Of a DNA stretch of 10,943 nucleotides, positions 1 to 6,254 are shown one piece after another. Source of the DNA: Deltaproteobacteria bacterium GWA2_55_10 (GTDB lineage Bacteria; Desulfobacterota; GWC2-55-46); contig MGPL01000017.1 in assembly GCA_001797415.1 (NCBI GenBank), forward strand, positions 1 through 10,943, read 5' to 3'. Made by a program: the position numbers and the translations under genes. Under the pieces are notes generated by a model. The model made no database searches. It saw only the letters and a program-made list of their open reading frames with translations, and was not told where the DNA came from. Within the stretch, counting starts at the first letter, position 1. Each line of letters opens with the position of its first letter.

Positions 1-317
1 CGTTCCATACCTGGGTATTTCCGAAGAGGCACTCTGCCTCGTTCGCCTCTGTCACAGAAGAGGAATTGAAGGACCTCGCCCATCACCTCAAGAACATCCT
101 CTCGAAATTCCACTACGGACTCGACGACCCGGATTATAATTATGTTATAAGGTCCTCGCGCCCGCAGGACTACGAAAACGTCTATTGCCACTGGTACTTG
201 AGCCTCGTGCCGAGGATAACCATGGCAGCCGGGTTCGAGCTCGGGAGCGGCATGTTCATCAATTCAAGCCTCCCTGAAAAGAACGCCGAGTACCTGAGAT
301 CAATAAAAACAGAATAG
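1..317 (+). CDS. galT: Galactose-1-phosphate uridylyltransferase (GalT-like), C-terminal part only
   Basis: Open reading frame in the frame of positions 3-5, entering from the left edge and ending at TAG 315-317, so the 5' part of the gene is missing. About 104 residues are visible. They match the C-terminal half of GalT-type HIT-superfamily nucleotidyltransferases: a helical stretch with EEELKDLAHHLKNIL, then NYVIRSS, CHWYLSLVPRI, GFELGSGMFIN and a final PEKNAEYLR. In this family the HWY...PR...GFE.G.G..IN pattern is the second half of the nucleotide-binding fold. The catalytic His-Pro-His motif would lie upstream, outside the window. GalT enzymes move UMP between glucose-1-phosphate and galactose-1-phosphate in the cytoplasm; related ADP-glucose phosphorylases share the fold, so the exact substrate is not fixed. 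A Nudix gene follows 18 nt downstream, probably co-transcribed. Confidence 0.8.
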   Translation, partial: FHTWVFPKRHSASFASVTEEELKDLAHHLKNILSKFHYGLDDPDYNYVIRSSRPQDYENVYCHWYLSLVPRITMAAGFELGSGMFINSSLPEKNAEYLRSIKTE

Positions 318-335
318 CCGTTTAAAGGAGAGCGC

Positions 336-758
336 ATGCCCGAGTACAGGAACCCGGCGCCTACGGTAGACATCATAATCGAGCTTGCGGATGGCATAGT
401 GCTCATCGAGAGGAAGAACGAGCCTGACGGCTGGGCACTGCCCGGCGGCTTCGTCGATTACGGCGAGAGCTTAGAGGACGCTGCCAGGAGGGAGGCGCTT
501 GAGGAGACCTCGCTGAATGTAAGGCTGAAATCGCAGCTCCATGCCTACTCTGACCCGGGGAGAGACCCGCGAAAGCATACGCTCTCCGTCGTGTTCGTCG
601 CGGAAGCTAACGGAGTGCCCGAGGCAGGGGATGACGCGAAGGGGGCGGGGGTCTTTACGGAGGAGAACCTGCCGGAGCCGATAGTCTTCGACCACCGGCA
701 GATAATAACCGACTACTTCAATTGGAAGAGGAAAGGCTGGAAGGTCTTCGATTACTGA
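336..758 (+). CDS. Nudix hydrolase (MutT/ADP-ribose pyrophosphatase type)
   Basis: A complete 140-residue protein with a clear Nudix box: G38, E44, then R52-E53 and E56-E57, fitting the pattern G-x5-E-x7-R-E-x2-E-E. The Gly usually found near the end of the box is Ser59. E53, E56 and E57 would bind the divalent metal used to split a nucleoside diphosphate linked to another group. The N-terminus (NPAPTVDIIIEL) and the WALPGGFVDYGES stretch resemble small Nudix proteins often annotated as ADP-ribose pyrophosphatases, but the substrate cannot be read from sequence. The start is supported by AAAGGAG at 324-330, five bases before ATG 336. The gene lies 18 nt after the galT stop and probably shares its transcript. 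No terminator is seen immediately after it. Confidence 0.9.
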   Translation: MPEYRNPAPTVDIIIELADGIVLIERKNEPDGWALPGGFVDYGESLEDAARREALEETSLNVRLKSQLHAYSDPGRDPRKHTLSVVFVAEANGVPEAGDDAKGAGVFTEENLPEPIVFDHRQIITDYFNWKRKGWKVFDY

Positions 759-830
759 ACAAGCCGCAAATACTCACCCGGGAATAAATTTTCTTAAATC
801 CGTAAAACCATAAAAGAAAGGATGAGAGCG

Positions 831-1268
831 ATGAAAAAGAGAGCAGTCTTTTCCATAGCAGTCCTTTATTTTCTGATCGCAGGTTTCACGTTCGGGGCGG
901 GGGATTACCGGGCACCCTACGATATGAGGCTCGAAGACGTCAGGGGCGGGCAGTCCTACGCCAGGGTCGAGTTTGAAAGCATGATGTACATGCCGGGGAA
1001 TCTGAACATGGGCATAAACTTCTACAGGCTTGAGCCTGATACGGTCTACACGGTCTGGTACACGAACGAGAAGAATGAGAGGGTGCCCGCTGGCGTTGAC
1101 GGCAATGTTTTCAAGACAGACGGCGGGGGCAAGGGCAGGTACGTTACATCGGTTAACGGATATTACCTGGACAATTGGGACCGTATAGAGGTCTACGCGC
1201 ACCCTGACGGCAACCCGGAAAACACGAGGGACATGGTCGGTGTCCTTAAAGGGGATCTGCTGGGGTGA
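831..1268 (+). CDS. Small secreted protein of unknown function
   Basis: The predicted product is 145 residues when started at ATG 831, which has AAAGGA (817-822) at an eight-base spacing; an in-frame ATG at 822 would leave almost no room for this site. Residues 1-22 form a signal peptide: MKKR, a hydrophobic core (AVFSIAVLYFLIAGF) and a probable cleavage site near TFGA-GDY. There is no lipobox Cys, so export to the periplasm or outside is expected. The mature part has alternating polar and hydrophobic stretches with YTVWYTNEKN and IEVYAHPDGNP, suggesting a mostly beta fold; this is inference. I do not recognise a named family. It stands alone between the Nudix gene (72 nt upstream) and a strong terminator right after its stop. 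No clear promoter was found in the preceding gap. Confidence 0.75.
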   Translation: MKKRAVFSIAVLYFLIAGFTFGAGDYRAPYDMRLEDVRGGQSYARVEFESMMYMPGNLNMGINFYRLEPDTVYTVWYTNEKNERVPAGVDGNVFKTDGGGKGRYVTSVNGYYLDNWDRIEVYAHPDGNPENTRDMVGVLKGDLLG

Positions 1269-1281
1269 TTCTGTCTGCATG

Positions 1282-1312
1282 AAAAGGCCCGGCTTTTTGC
1301 CGGGCCTTTTTT
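1282..1312 (+). terminator. Rho-independent terminator after the secreted protein gene
   Basis: A perfect 12-bp stem (1282-1293 pairing with 1299-1310, core GGCCCGGC/GCCGGGCC) closes a TTTTT loop, and six T residues run from 1307 to 1312. It starts 13 nt after the stop codon at 1268. This is a textbook intrinsic terminator. Confidence 0.95.
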
Positions 1313-1324
1313 ATCAAAATTTTA

Positions 1325-1354
1325 TTGAACAACGCTTAATGCAATTAGTATAAT
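1325..1354 (+). promoter_or_regulatory. Sigma-70-type promoter for the first lipoprotein gene
   Basis: TTGAAC (1325-1330) and a perfect TATAAT (1349-1354) are separated by 18 nt, in AT-rich DNA directly behind a terminator. Transcription would start near 1361, giving a leader of about 110 nt before ATG 1473. Confidence 0.75.
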
Positions 1355-1415
1355 GCCCGCCTGTTTGTTAACAGCTTAAATACAAAAAAATAAACTAACC
1401 GTATTGCATTTTTTA

Positions 1416-1441
1416 AATCTCTTTAATTCAAACAAGAGATT
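1416..1441 (+). other. Stem-loop in the leader of the first lipoprotein gene
   Basis: AATCTCTT (1416-1423) pairs exactly with AAGAGATT (1434-1441) around a ten-base loop. It lies in the predicted 5' leader, about 20 nt before the ribosome binding site at 1463-1470. The 8-bp stem is AT-rich and weak, so a role in translation or mRNA stability is only a possibility. Confidence 0.4.
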
Positions 1442-1472
1442 ATTTCAAAAAAGCCATGCAACAGGAGGAGTT

Positions 1473-1949
1473 ATGAAAAAGGCGGTCATTGCAATAGTAA
1501 GTCTGTTTTTATTTGCGTCATGCACATCACTTAGCACATTGGAGAAGACCAAGCTCGCGGAGCTTGAGGCCAAGGGCATCAGGGTGCCTCACGAGGAGGT
1601 CAAAAACCCAGGCGCAGCCGGCGCTCTCAACATCCTTCCCGGCTTCGGGAACTTCTATCTTGCTATCGGAACGAACGAGAGCGAGCACTGGGCTTATGGG
1701 TTCATGACCCTGCTCCTCTGGCCCCTGTCCGTGGTATGGAGCGTGCCGGAAGCGGCCATCGACGCGACTACCATAAACAAGAGGAATACCGTCTATTATT
1801 ACTCCTACGGCCCTGGAGCGCAGGAGATACAGAGGGCTTCGGCTCCTTCAACGCCAGCACCTGTCGTCGTACCGGCAAGCGTGCCTGTCGTGGTCCCGGC
1901 GGCAGCCCCGGCTGCAATACCTGTTGAAACGGCGCCAGCCGCTAACTAA
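1473..1949 (+). CDS. Lipoprotein with a conserved LPGFGNFYLA core and Pro/Ala/Val tail (paralog 1)
   Basis: The product is 158 residues from ATG 1473, which is preceded by a strong AGGAGGAG (1463-1470); an upstream in-frame start would put non-signal residues before the lipoprotein signal. Residues 1-16 are a lipoprotein signal peptide with lipobox FASC and Cys17 as the lipidated residue. The middle contains LNILPGFGNFYLA, LLLWPLSVVWSVPEA and a YYY cluster, a pattern resembling the LPG-FG-FY motif of small TM2-like membrane proteins; the hydrophobic middle could insert in or lie on a membrane. The tail from about residue 122 is low-complexity Pro/Ala/Val with a repeated PVVVPA unit. The next gene encodes a close paralog: by eye somewhat more than half of the first 113 residues are identical, without gaps. 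I do not know a function. It has its own promoter and terminator. Confidence 0.88.
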   Translation: MKKAVIAIVSLFLFASCTSLSTLEKTKLAELEAKGIRVPHEEVKNPGAAGALNILPGFGNFYLAIGTNESEHWAYGFMTLLLWPLSVVWSVPEAAIDATTINKRNTVYYYSYGPGAQEIQRASAPSTPAPVVVPASVPVVVPAAAPAAIPVETAPAAN

Positions 1950-1962
1950 AAACGAAGAGACC

Positions 1963-1994
1963 GGGGCAGCCTTTCCGGCTGCCCCTATTTTTTT
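1963..1994 (+). terminator. Rho-independent terminator after lipoprotein paralog 1
   Basis: GGGGCAGCC (1963-1971) pairs perfectly with GGCTGCCCC (1977-1985) around a TTTCC loop, followed by seven T residues (1988-1994). It begins 13 nt after the stop codon. Its core GGGCAGCC recurs in the terminator of the paralog downstream. Confidence 0.92.
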
Positions 1995-2042
1995 GCCCTC
2001 CTCAGGGGCTTGTGCCCTTATCCCCGCCTTCAGCAAAATCAT

Positions 2043-2071
2043 TTTCGGATTGTCCCTGTTGATGTTATAAT
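2043..2071 (+). promoter_or_regulatory. Probable promoter for the second lipoprotein gene
   Basis: A perfect TATAAT at 2066-2071 has only a poor -35 match, TTTCGG (2043-2048), at 17 nt spacing. The position between a terminator and the next gene supports a promoter. The leader would be about 75 nt. Confidence 0.5.
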
Positions 2072-2152
2072 CCGGCCTACTCCACTTCAACCACCATTAC
2101 AGAGTGCCTGCTATCAGGAGCACAAGGACAGCGGAGACCCCGTAGGAATGCT

Positions 2153-2605
2153 ATGAAGAAGGCGTCGATTACGGTCTTAAGCCTGTTGATGCTTGCGTCA
2201 TGCTCTTCATTGTCCACAATGGAGACGAACATGACGGAGATAATCGATTCGAAGGGGTACAGCGCGCCGTCTGAAAAATTAAAAGACCCGACGACAGCGG
2301 CAGCCCTTAATGTGCTGCCGGGGTTCGGCAATTTCTACCTTGCCTACGGCACAAAGGACGGCGATCATTGGGTATATGGATTGGTCAATATGGCGCTCTG
2401 GCCGTATTCGATAATATGGAGCGTGCCTGAAGCCTACATCGACGCGCCGACCGTCAATAAAAAAGTCACGGTCGACTATTACGTCTTCGGTCCCGGCCGG
2501 GAAGACATGAAGGACGTCCTCGAAGAGTATAAGCCCACTCCTTCCCCGCCTCCGAGAGTCAAGACGGTCCCGAATCGAATGCTCGACAATACCAGCACAT
2601 ATTAA
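2153..2605 (+). CDS. Lipoprotein with a conserved LPGFGNFYLA core (paralog 2)
   Basis: A complete 150-residue protein. Residues 1-16 are a lipoprotein signal ending in the canonical lipobox LASC, with Cys17 lipidated. It aligns without gaps to the preceding gene's product for about 113 residues: shared blocks are SLST after the Cys, LPGFGNFYLA, HW.YG, LWP.S..WSVPEA.IDA, and TV.YY..GPG. The tails then diverge: this one is shorter, with a TPSPPP stretch and a charged end, instead of the Pro/Ala/Val repeat. The start has TAGGAA at 2143-2148, a fair ribosome binding site. Position and similarity indicate a tandem duplication followed by divergence, mainly at the C-terminus. Retention of both copies with separate promoters and terminators suggests separate expression. 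Function unknown; an envelope location is inferred from the signal. Confidence 0.88.
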   Translation: MKKASITVLSLLMLASCSSLSTMETNMTEIIDSKGYSAPSEKLKDPTTAAALNVLPGFGNFYLAYGTKDGDHWVYGLVNMALWPYSIIWSVPEAYIDAPTVNKKVTVDYYVFGPGREDMKDVLEEYKPTPSPPPRVKTVPNRMLDNTSTY

Positions 2606-2635
2606 AAAAGGGCAGCCAAATGGCTGCCCTTTTTT
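2604..2635. terminator. Bidirectional terminator between lipoprotein paralog 2 and the gat operon
   Basis: A 14-bp stem (2604-2617 with 2622-2635) has core GGGCAGCC/GGCTGCCC and a four-base AAAT loop. The left arm starts with six A and the right arm ends with six T, so either strand gives a hairpin followed by a U-run. It overlaps the stop codon of the lipoprotein gene (+) and lies 136 nt beyond the gatB stop (-), suiting it to end both convergent transcripts. Confidence 0.88.
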
Positions 2636-2673
2636 AAATCCAAGGAAGCTCTGATTGATTCCTCATTCATACT

Positions 2674-2760
2674 GTCATTGCGAGGAGCTTTAGCGACGAA
2701 GCAATCTCAAAGTGCTTGATTACCTGAAAACCCGGATTGCTTCGCTTCGCTCGCAATGAC
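2674..2760. repeat. Inverted-repeat intergenic element (REPIN-like, GTCATTGCGAG ends)
   Basis: GTCATTGCGAG (2674-2684) is repeated exactly in inverted orientation at 2750-2760. Just inside, GAAGCAATC (2698-2706) is inverted at 2735-2743. The two arms are each about 30 nt and enclose a centre of about 28 nt, so the whole can fold into one long imperfect hairpin. Sequences of this GTCATTGCGAG...GAAGCAATC type are familiar as dispersed intergenic repeats in several bacterial groups; this is from memory. A related single arm occurs at 4240-4274. It lies in the 3' untranslated region of the gat operon, before the shared terminator. Confidence 0.85.
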
Positions 2761-2771
2761 GAATCAATGAA

Positions 2772-4211
2772 TCAGCCCCCGAGCTTTTCCTTGAGGAGCC
2801 TGTTTATTACCTGCGGGTTGGCCTTGCCTTTGGTGGCCTTCATCGCCTCGCCGACGAAGAAGCCGAAGAGCGTGGCCTTGCCTGACCTGTAGCGTTCGAC
2901 ATTGTCCGGGTTCGCCTTTATTATATCGTCGACTATCCTTGCAAGCTCATCCTCGCCGGAGATCTGCGTAAGGCCCTTTGCCTGTACTATCCCGGCGGCG
3001 GGCTTGCCTGTCCTGTACATCTCCTCGAAGACCTCTTTGGCGATCTTGCCGCTTATCTGCCCGCCCTTGACCAGCTTTATTATTTCGGCCACGCCCTTTG
3101 GCGAGACGGGGCAGTCCTTTATGTCGCGGTTGTCTTCTTTCAAGAGCCGGAGCACCTCTCCCATGACCCAGTTGGAGGATACCTTTGGCTCTCCCGTCTC
3201 CTTTACCGCCGCTTCATAATAATCCGCAAGGTCGCGCGATGAGGTGAGCACACCCGCGTCGTATGCCGGTATGCCGTACTGCGTCGTGAAGCGCTCCCTC
3301 TTTGCCTGCGGAAGCTCCGGAAGAGTGGGGCGAATGCCCTCCACGAGACTGTCCTCGACAAGAAGGGGAAGCAGGTCAGGGTCAGGGAAGTATCTGTAGT
3401 CGTGCGCCTCTTCCTTGGAGCGCATGGATGCGGTTATGCCCTTAGACGAATCGAAGAGGCGGGTCTCCTGCACCACCTTGCCGCCTGACTCGACCAGGTC
3501 TATCTGCCTCTGTATCTCGTAGTCTATGGCCTCCTTCACGAACTTGAAGGAGTTCATGTTCTTGAGCTCCGCCTTTGTGCCGAGCTTCTCGGCGCCGACG
3601 AGGCGCACCGAGACGTTCGCGTCGCAGCGGAAGCTGCCTTCTTCCATGTTGCCGCTGCATATGCCGAGATAGACGAGTATGTCCCTTAGCGCGCGGAGGT
3701 ACGCCTGCGCCTCTTCGGATGTGCGCATGTCCGGCTCGCTGACTATCTCGATGAGCGGCACGCCCGCGCGGTTCAAGTCCACGAAGCTGAACGCGTCGTC
3801 CTCCGGCCCCTCTCCGTGAAGGAGCTTTCCGGCGTCCTCTTCCATGTGGATGCGGGTTATGCCGATGCGCTTCCGGCCCGCCTCCAGGTCGATGTCGAGC
3901 CAGCCGTGTTCTGCAAGAGGCTCTGTGTACTGCGATATCTGGTAGCCCTTTGGAAGGTCGGGATAGAAGTAGTTCTTTCTGGCAAAGATGCTCCTGTTGT
4001 TTACCGTGCAGTCCGTCGCGAGCGCCATCTTTACGGCGTACTCTACTGCCTTCCTGTTAAGCACAGGGAGCACGCCGGGCAGGCCCAGGCATACGGGGTC
4101 GACCTGCGTATTCGGCTCTGAGCCGAACTTCGTCGAGCACCCGCAGAAGAGCTTTGAACTCGTCAGTAGCTGAGCGTGGACCTCGAGGCCTATTACCGCT
4201 TCGTATTTCAT
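2772..4211 (-). CDS. gatB: Asp-tRNA(Asn)/Glu-tRNA(Gln) amidotransferase subunit B
   Basis: A full-length 479-residue GatB, the subunit that binds the mischarged tRNA and activates its Asp or Glu side chain with ATP before ammonia is added. Visible family motifs in order: GLEVH (8-12), CLGLPGVLPVLN (41-52), RKNYFYPDLPKGYQISQ (78-94), HMEED (122-126), DLNRAGVPLIEIVSEPD (145-161), RCDANVSVR (195-203), ELKNMNSFKFV (215-225) and HDYRYFPDPDL (270-280). The kinase core spans about the first 290 residues; the C-terminal YqeY-like tRNA-binding region ends in NRLLKEKLGG. ATG (4209-4211) has AAAAGGATC just upstream on the minus strand (4216-4224). It is the last gene of gatC-gatA-gatB; the 72-nt gap from gatA holds a repeat copy. 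No missing key region is seen. Confidence 0.97.
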   Translation of the reverse strand: MKYEAVIGLEVHAQLLTSSKLFCGCSTKFGSEPNTQVDPVCLGLPGVLPVLNRKAVEYAVKMALATDCTVNNRSIFARKNYFYPDLPKGYQISQYTEPLAEHGWLDIDLEAGRKRIGITRIHMEEDAGKLLHGEGPEDDAFSFVDLNRAGVPLIEIVSEPDMRTSEEAQAYLRALRDILVYLGICSGNMEEGSFRCDANVSVRLVGAEKLGTKAELKNMNSFKFVKEAIDYEIQRQIDLVESGGKVVQETRLFDSSKGITASMRSKEEAHDYRYFPDPDLLPLLVEDSLVEGIRPTLPELPQAKRERFTTQYGIPAYDAGVLTSSRDLADYYEAAVKETGEPKVSSNWVMGEVLRLLKEDNRDIKDCPVSPKGVAEIIKLVKGGQISGKIAKEVFEEMYRTGKPAAGIVQAKGLTQISGEDELARIVDDIIKANPDNVERYRSGKATLFGFFVGEAMKATKGKANPQVINRLLKEKLGG

Positions 4212-4239
4212 TTTTGATCCTTTTCAGTCATTTTATAAT

Positions 4240-4274
4240 CAGATTCTTCGGTCGCTTCGCTTCCTCAGAATGAC
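4240..4274 (-). repeat. Single-arm copy of the GTCATT...AATCT repeat between gatA and gatB
   Basis: On the minus strand this stretch begins GTCATTCTGAGGAAGCGA and ends CGAAGAATCTG. It lines up with the left arm of the element at 2674-2706 (shared GTCATT, GAGGA, AGCGAC, GAAG and AATCT). No inverted partner is present, so this is one arm only. It fills about half of the gatA-gatB gap and should be transcribed within the operon. Confidence 0.7.
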
Positions 4275-4283
4275 ATGCCTGAA

Positions 4284-5744
4284 TCAAAGCGCAGGCCTTC
4301 TCTTGTGCCACTCCGTCGCCTGCTCATACGCATAGGCCGACCTCAAGACCGTATCCTCGTCAAGGGACTTGCCGAGTATCTGCAGTCCTATCGGCAGGCC
4401 GCCCGTCGTGAACCCGCAAGGTACCGAGATGCCCGGCAGGCCCGCAAGGTTGCATGAGATGGTGAATATGTCCGAGAGGTACATCGTCAGCGGGTCTTCG
4501 ACCTTCTCTCCAATCTTGAAGGCAGGCGTCGGCGCAGTAGGCGTGGCGATGACATCGCATTTAGTGAAGGCCGCCTCGAAGTCGTTCTTCACGAGCGTCC
4601 TCACCTGGGACGCCTTCTTGTAATACGCGTCGTAATATCCGGCTGAGAGGGAGTACGTGCCGAGCATGATCCTCCTCTTTACCTCAGGCCCGAAGCCCTC
4701 GTCCCTGGTCTTCTTGTACATGTCTAGGAGGCCGCCTGTCTTATTCACGCGAAGCCCGAACCTCACGCCGTCATACCTGGCGAGGTTGCTCGATGCCTCC
4801 GCCGTCGCTACGAGGTAATAGACGGCGACCGCATATTGAGTGTGCGGGAGCGTGATCTCGACAAGCTCGGCGCCGAGCGCCTTTAAGGTGTCCAGCGCCT
4901 TTTTCACGGCCGCGTCGACATCGGGGTCCATGCCCTCGATGAAGTATTCCCTGGGTATGCCGACCTTGAGTCCCTTGACGCCGGTCTTGAGCCTTGCGGT
5001 GTAGTCGGGCACAGGAGCATCGATGGATGTTGAATCGAGATCGTCCCTGCCTGATATCGCTCCAAGCAGGATTGCCGCGTCCTCGACATCTTTTGTGAGC
5101 GGGCCTGCCTGGTCGAGCGATGACGCGAAGGCTATCATGCCGAACCTTGAGACCCTGCCGTATGTGGGCTTCATGCCCACGATGCCGCAGCACGAGGCAG
5201 GCTGCCTTATTGAGCCTCCGGTGTCGGTGCCGAGCGAGGCGGCGCACAGAGACGCCGCCACAGCGGCGGCAGAGCCGCCGGAGCTTCCGCCCGGGACCCT
5301 GTCAAGGGCCCAGGGGTTAAGGGTCTTGCCGAACGCGGAGTTTTCGGTCGACGAGCCCATCGCGAACTCGTCCATGTTGTTCTTTCCCAGTATCACCGCG
5401 CCCGCTTCCCGGAGCTTTCTTACTACGGTCGAGTCATAGGGCGGGACGAATTTTTCGAGTATCTTTGAGGAGCAGGTCGTCCTCAAGCCCTTTGTGCAGA
5501 AGATATCCTTTACGGCAACAGGCACGCCGGTGAGGGGAGTGACATTATCGCTCTTCGAGAGGCGGGCGTCGGCGGCTGCGGCCTCTTTAAGCGCCTCTTC
5601 GGGCGCGACGGTCACGAATGCGCGCACCTTGGGTTCGACGGCCTCTATCCTTTTTAGATAGGCCTTCGCAGCCTCGACTGACGAGACCTCTTTCTTCCTG
5701 AGCATCTCTCTTAGTTCGTGTATGGTCAAAGAGGTAAGGTCCAA
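4284..5744 (-). CDS. gatA: Asp-tRNA(Asn)/Glu-tRNA(Gln) amidotransferase subunit A
   Basis: A full-length 486-residue amidase-signature protein. GatA hydrolyses glutamine and passes the ammonia through a channel to GatB. The Ser-cisSer-Lys triad is intact: Lys79 in PVAVK, cis-Ser154 in PGGSSGGS, and nucleophile Ser178 in GTDTGGS; these positions equal the numbering known for the Staphylococcus aureus enzyme. The start is TTG at 5742-5744: AGGAG (5753-5757, minus strand) lies eight bases upstream, and the encoded MDLTSLTIHELREML is a typical GatA N-terminus. No ATG fits as well. It is the middle gene of the operon, 33 nt after gatC. Its presence with gatB and gatC indicates that Gln-tRNA(Gln) and/or Asn-tRNA(Asn) is made by the indirect route here. 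Confidence 0.97.
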   Translation of the reverse strand: MDLTSLTIHELREMLRKKEVSSVEAAKAYLKRIEAVEPKVRAFVTVAPEEALKEAAAADARLSKSDNVTPLTGVPVAVKDIFCTKGLRTTCSSKILEKFVPPYDSTVVRKLREAGAVILGKNNMDEFAMGSSTENSAFGKTLNPWALDRVPGGSSGGSAAAVAASLCAASLGTDTGGSIRQPASCCGIVGMKPTYGRVSRFGMIAFASSLDQAGPLTKDVEDAAILLGAISGRDDLDSTSIDAPVPDYTARLKTGVKGLKVGIPREYFIEGMDPDVDAAVKKALDTLKALGAELVEITLPHTQYAVAVYYLVATAEASSNLARYDGVRFGLRVNKTGGLLDMYKKTRDEGFGPEVKRRIMLGTYSLSAGYYDAYYKKASQVRTLVKNDFEAAFTKCDVIATPTAPTPAFKIGEKVEDPLTMYLSDIFTISCNLAGLPGISVPCGFTTGGLPIGLQILGKSLDEDTVLRSAYAYEQATEWHKRRPAL

Positions 5745-5752
5745 AATATTTT

Positions 5753-5757
5753 CTCCT
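5753..5757 (-). promoter_or_regulatory. Ribosome binding site fixing the TTG start of gatA
   Basis: Minus-strand AGGAG, eight bases (AAAATATT) before TTG 5744. It decides the non-ATG start, since no in-frame ATG is near it. Confidence 0.8.
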
Positions 5758-5777
5758 GTCGTTTTTCGAACAGACTT

Positions 5778-6065
5778 CTATTCGATTATCTGCGGCACCT
5801 TGAAGCAGCCGCGCTCCGCTTCAGGCGCGTTCTTCAAGGCCTCTTCGCGGGGGAGCGATTCCCGAACCCGGTCCTCCCTGAGCGCGGTCTTCAGGGGCAC
5901 GGTATATGTCGTCGGCTCAACGCCCGTGGTGTCGAGCTCAGAGAGCTTTTCGACATAGCCCAGAATGCGCGTGAGCTGCGTGGTATAGATCTCTGTTTCG
6001 TTTTCAGTGAGGGCGAGCCGCGCGAGATCGGCTACCTTGATGACGTCTTTTTTCGTTATCGACAT
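5778..6065 (-). CDS. gatC: Asp-tRNA(Asn)/Glu-tRNA(Gln) amidotransferase subunit C
   Basis: A 95-residue protein of the usual GatC size. GatC has no catalytic site; it wraps around the GatA-GatB interface and stabilises the complex. The N-terminus (ITKKDVIKVADLARLAL) and the helix with QLTRILGYVEKLSELDTTGVEPT are the family's hallmark, followed by the extended segment LREDRVRESLPREEALKNAP and the conserved end CFKVPQIIE. ATG (6063-6065) is preceded by AAAGGG at a seven-base spacing on the minus strand. It is the first gene of the gatCAB operon, diverging from the small histone-like gene. I could not place its promoter with confidence in the AT-rich gap 6066-6254. Confidence 0.95.
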   Translation of the reverse strand: MSITKKDVIKVADLARLALTENETEIYTTQLTRILGYVEKLSELDTTGVEPTTYTVPLKTALREDRVRESLPREEALKNAPEAERGCFKVPQIIE

Positions 6066-6182
6066 TGATAAGCCCTTTCGATTTCAGTCTCAAACAATCT
6101 CCTTAACACACATGCGGAGGTGTTGCAAGCGCGATTGAAAAAAATGACGCTGAAGACCTTTTTAAAACTAAAGAAAATCGTA

Positions 6183-6209
6183 TTGACAGCGAAATATAGT
6201 AATGATAAA
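6183..6209 (+). promoter_or_regulatory. Probable promoter of the histone-like gene
   Basis: A perfect TTGACA at 6183-6188 is followed, 15 nt on, by GATAAA (6204-6209), a moderate -10 at short spacing. The surroundings are AT-rich. The leader to ATG 6255 would be about 40 nt. The -10 assignment is uncertain because other A/T-rich hexamers are close. Confidence 0.5.
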
Positions 6210-6254
6210 AGGTAAGTAGGTTTTCTCTTCAAACACAATCCAAAGGAGGGTTTG

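Noticed and set aside
774..1280. 168-residue minus-strand frame
   Set aside because: It is antisense to the secreted-protein gene, which has a signal peptide, a ribosome site and a terminator; the minus frame has none of these.
1404..1472. Upstream extension of lipoprotein paralog 1
   Set aside because: It would place 23 residues before an intact lipoprotein signal peptide, while ATG 1473 has a strong AGGAGGAG site and matches the paralog's start.
4771..5247. 158-residue Arg/His-rich minus-strand frame
   Set aside because: It overlaps gatA in another frame, with composition typical of an out-of-frame reading of GC-rich coding DNA.
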